Assembly (NCBI GenBank): GCA_028691905.1
Contig: JAQUYJ010000065.1
Coordinates: 1-5,656, forward strand
Length of the DNA stretch: 5,656 nt
Reading direction: 5' to 3'
Source of the DNA: Bacilli bacterium
GTDB lineage: Bacteria > Bacillota_I > Bacilli_A > ML615J-28 > CAG-698
Positions 5,602 to 5,656 of the stretch are shown here, in pieces. The position numbers were made by a program, and so were the translations under genes. The notes beneath the pieces were generated by a model, which was not told where the DNA came from, did not search any database, and saw only the letters and a list, made by a program, of their open reading frames with translations. Positions within the stretch are counted from its first letter, which is position 1, and each line of letters opens with the position of its first letter.

Positions 5602-5634
5602 GTTTTATATTATTAAAGATGGAGTGTGAATTTA

Positions 5635-5656
5635 ATGACATTCGCTGAAAAAGTCA
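5635..5656 (+). CDS. N-terminal start of an unidentified gene, truncated by window end
   Basis: ATG at 5635 with GGAG (5621-5624) 10 nt upstream and an extended -10 promoter at 5596-5601. Only seven codons are visible (MTFAEKV). Many XRE-type helix-turn-helix regulators begin in a similar way (MTF.EK....R), and a DNA-binding product would fit the repeat array in front of the gene. Seven residues cannot establish a family, so the function is left open. Confidence 0.6.

Larger units (their letters stand above)
5144..5634. other. Long repeat-rich intergenic region after helicase
   Basis: About 490 bp without a credible gene on either strand. In order it holds three GGGTGCG repeats at 20-bp period, an inverted repeat that overlaps an intrinsic terminator, a weaker second hairpin with a T-run, a seven-unit 19-bp repeat array, and the promoter and leader of the next gene. 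An ATG at 5490 opens only seven codons and has no ribosome site. Confidence 0.7.

Noticed and set aside
2226..5634. Insertion sequence or transposon
   Set aside because: No transposase, integrase or relaxase motif and no clear terminal inverted repeat with target duplication; only repeats of unknown role are seen.

Overview
The window is AT-rich DNA with Gram-positive style signals: strong GGAGG/GAGGTG ribosome sites, consensus sigma-A type promoters and hairpin-plus-T terminators. The recognisable proteins (an ExoA-like AP endonuclease, a PduO-type adenosyltransferase and an endonuclease/exonuclease/phosphatase family protein) fit a low-GC Firmicute/Bacillota, possibly a gut Erysipelotrichia- or Coprobacillus-like lineage. 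That placement rests on protein resemblance and composition only.

Left part (1-2225), ordinary chromosome. A 5'-truncated endonuclease/exonuclease/phosphatase family gene (1-693, +) converges on a PduO-type cobalamin adenosyltransferase-like gene (708-1208, -). They share one bidirectional terminator hairpin that contains the second gene's stop codon. The adenosyltransferase gene and exoA (1336-2082, +) are divergent, each with its own 17-bp-spaced promoter in the 127-bp gap. exoA is followed after 6 bp by a tRNA-Ser(CGA) gene (2089-2178) with encoded CCA, then a terminator, so exoA and the tRNA probably form one transcript.

Right part (2226-5656), accessory-looking. Between the tRNA and the next gene lies a markedly more AT-rich segment with one large gene (2486-5143, +; an upstream in-frame ATG at 2426 is judged not to be the start). 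It encodes an 885-residue superfamily 2 DEAH helicase with a large insertion between the two RecA domains, a two-helix membrane hairpin and a basic C-terminal domain. No integrase, transposase or partner gene is visible. The window ends with the first seven codons of another gene at 5635.

The most unusual structure is a set of short tandem repeats around the helicase gene. A 19-bp-period array with core ATTTAACGATTA occurs three times upstream of the helicase promoter (2334-2383) and seven times upstream of the next gene's promoter (5397-5519). A third array, GGGTGCG at exactly 20-bp period (5171-5217), directly follows the helicase stop; read on the minus strand it resembles the 19-bp unit. 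These look like iterons or multi-site operators, so the helicase and the following gene may share a regulator or belong to a mobile or replicative element. What the helicase does is not established here; an antiviral or DNA-processing role at the membrane is inference.
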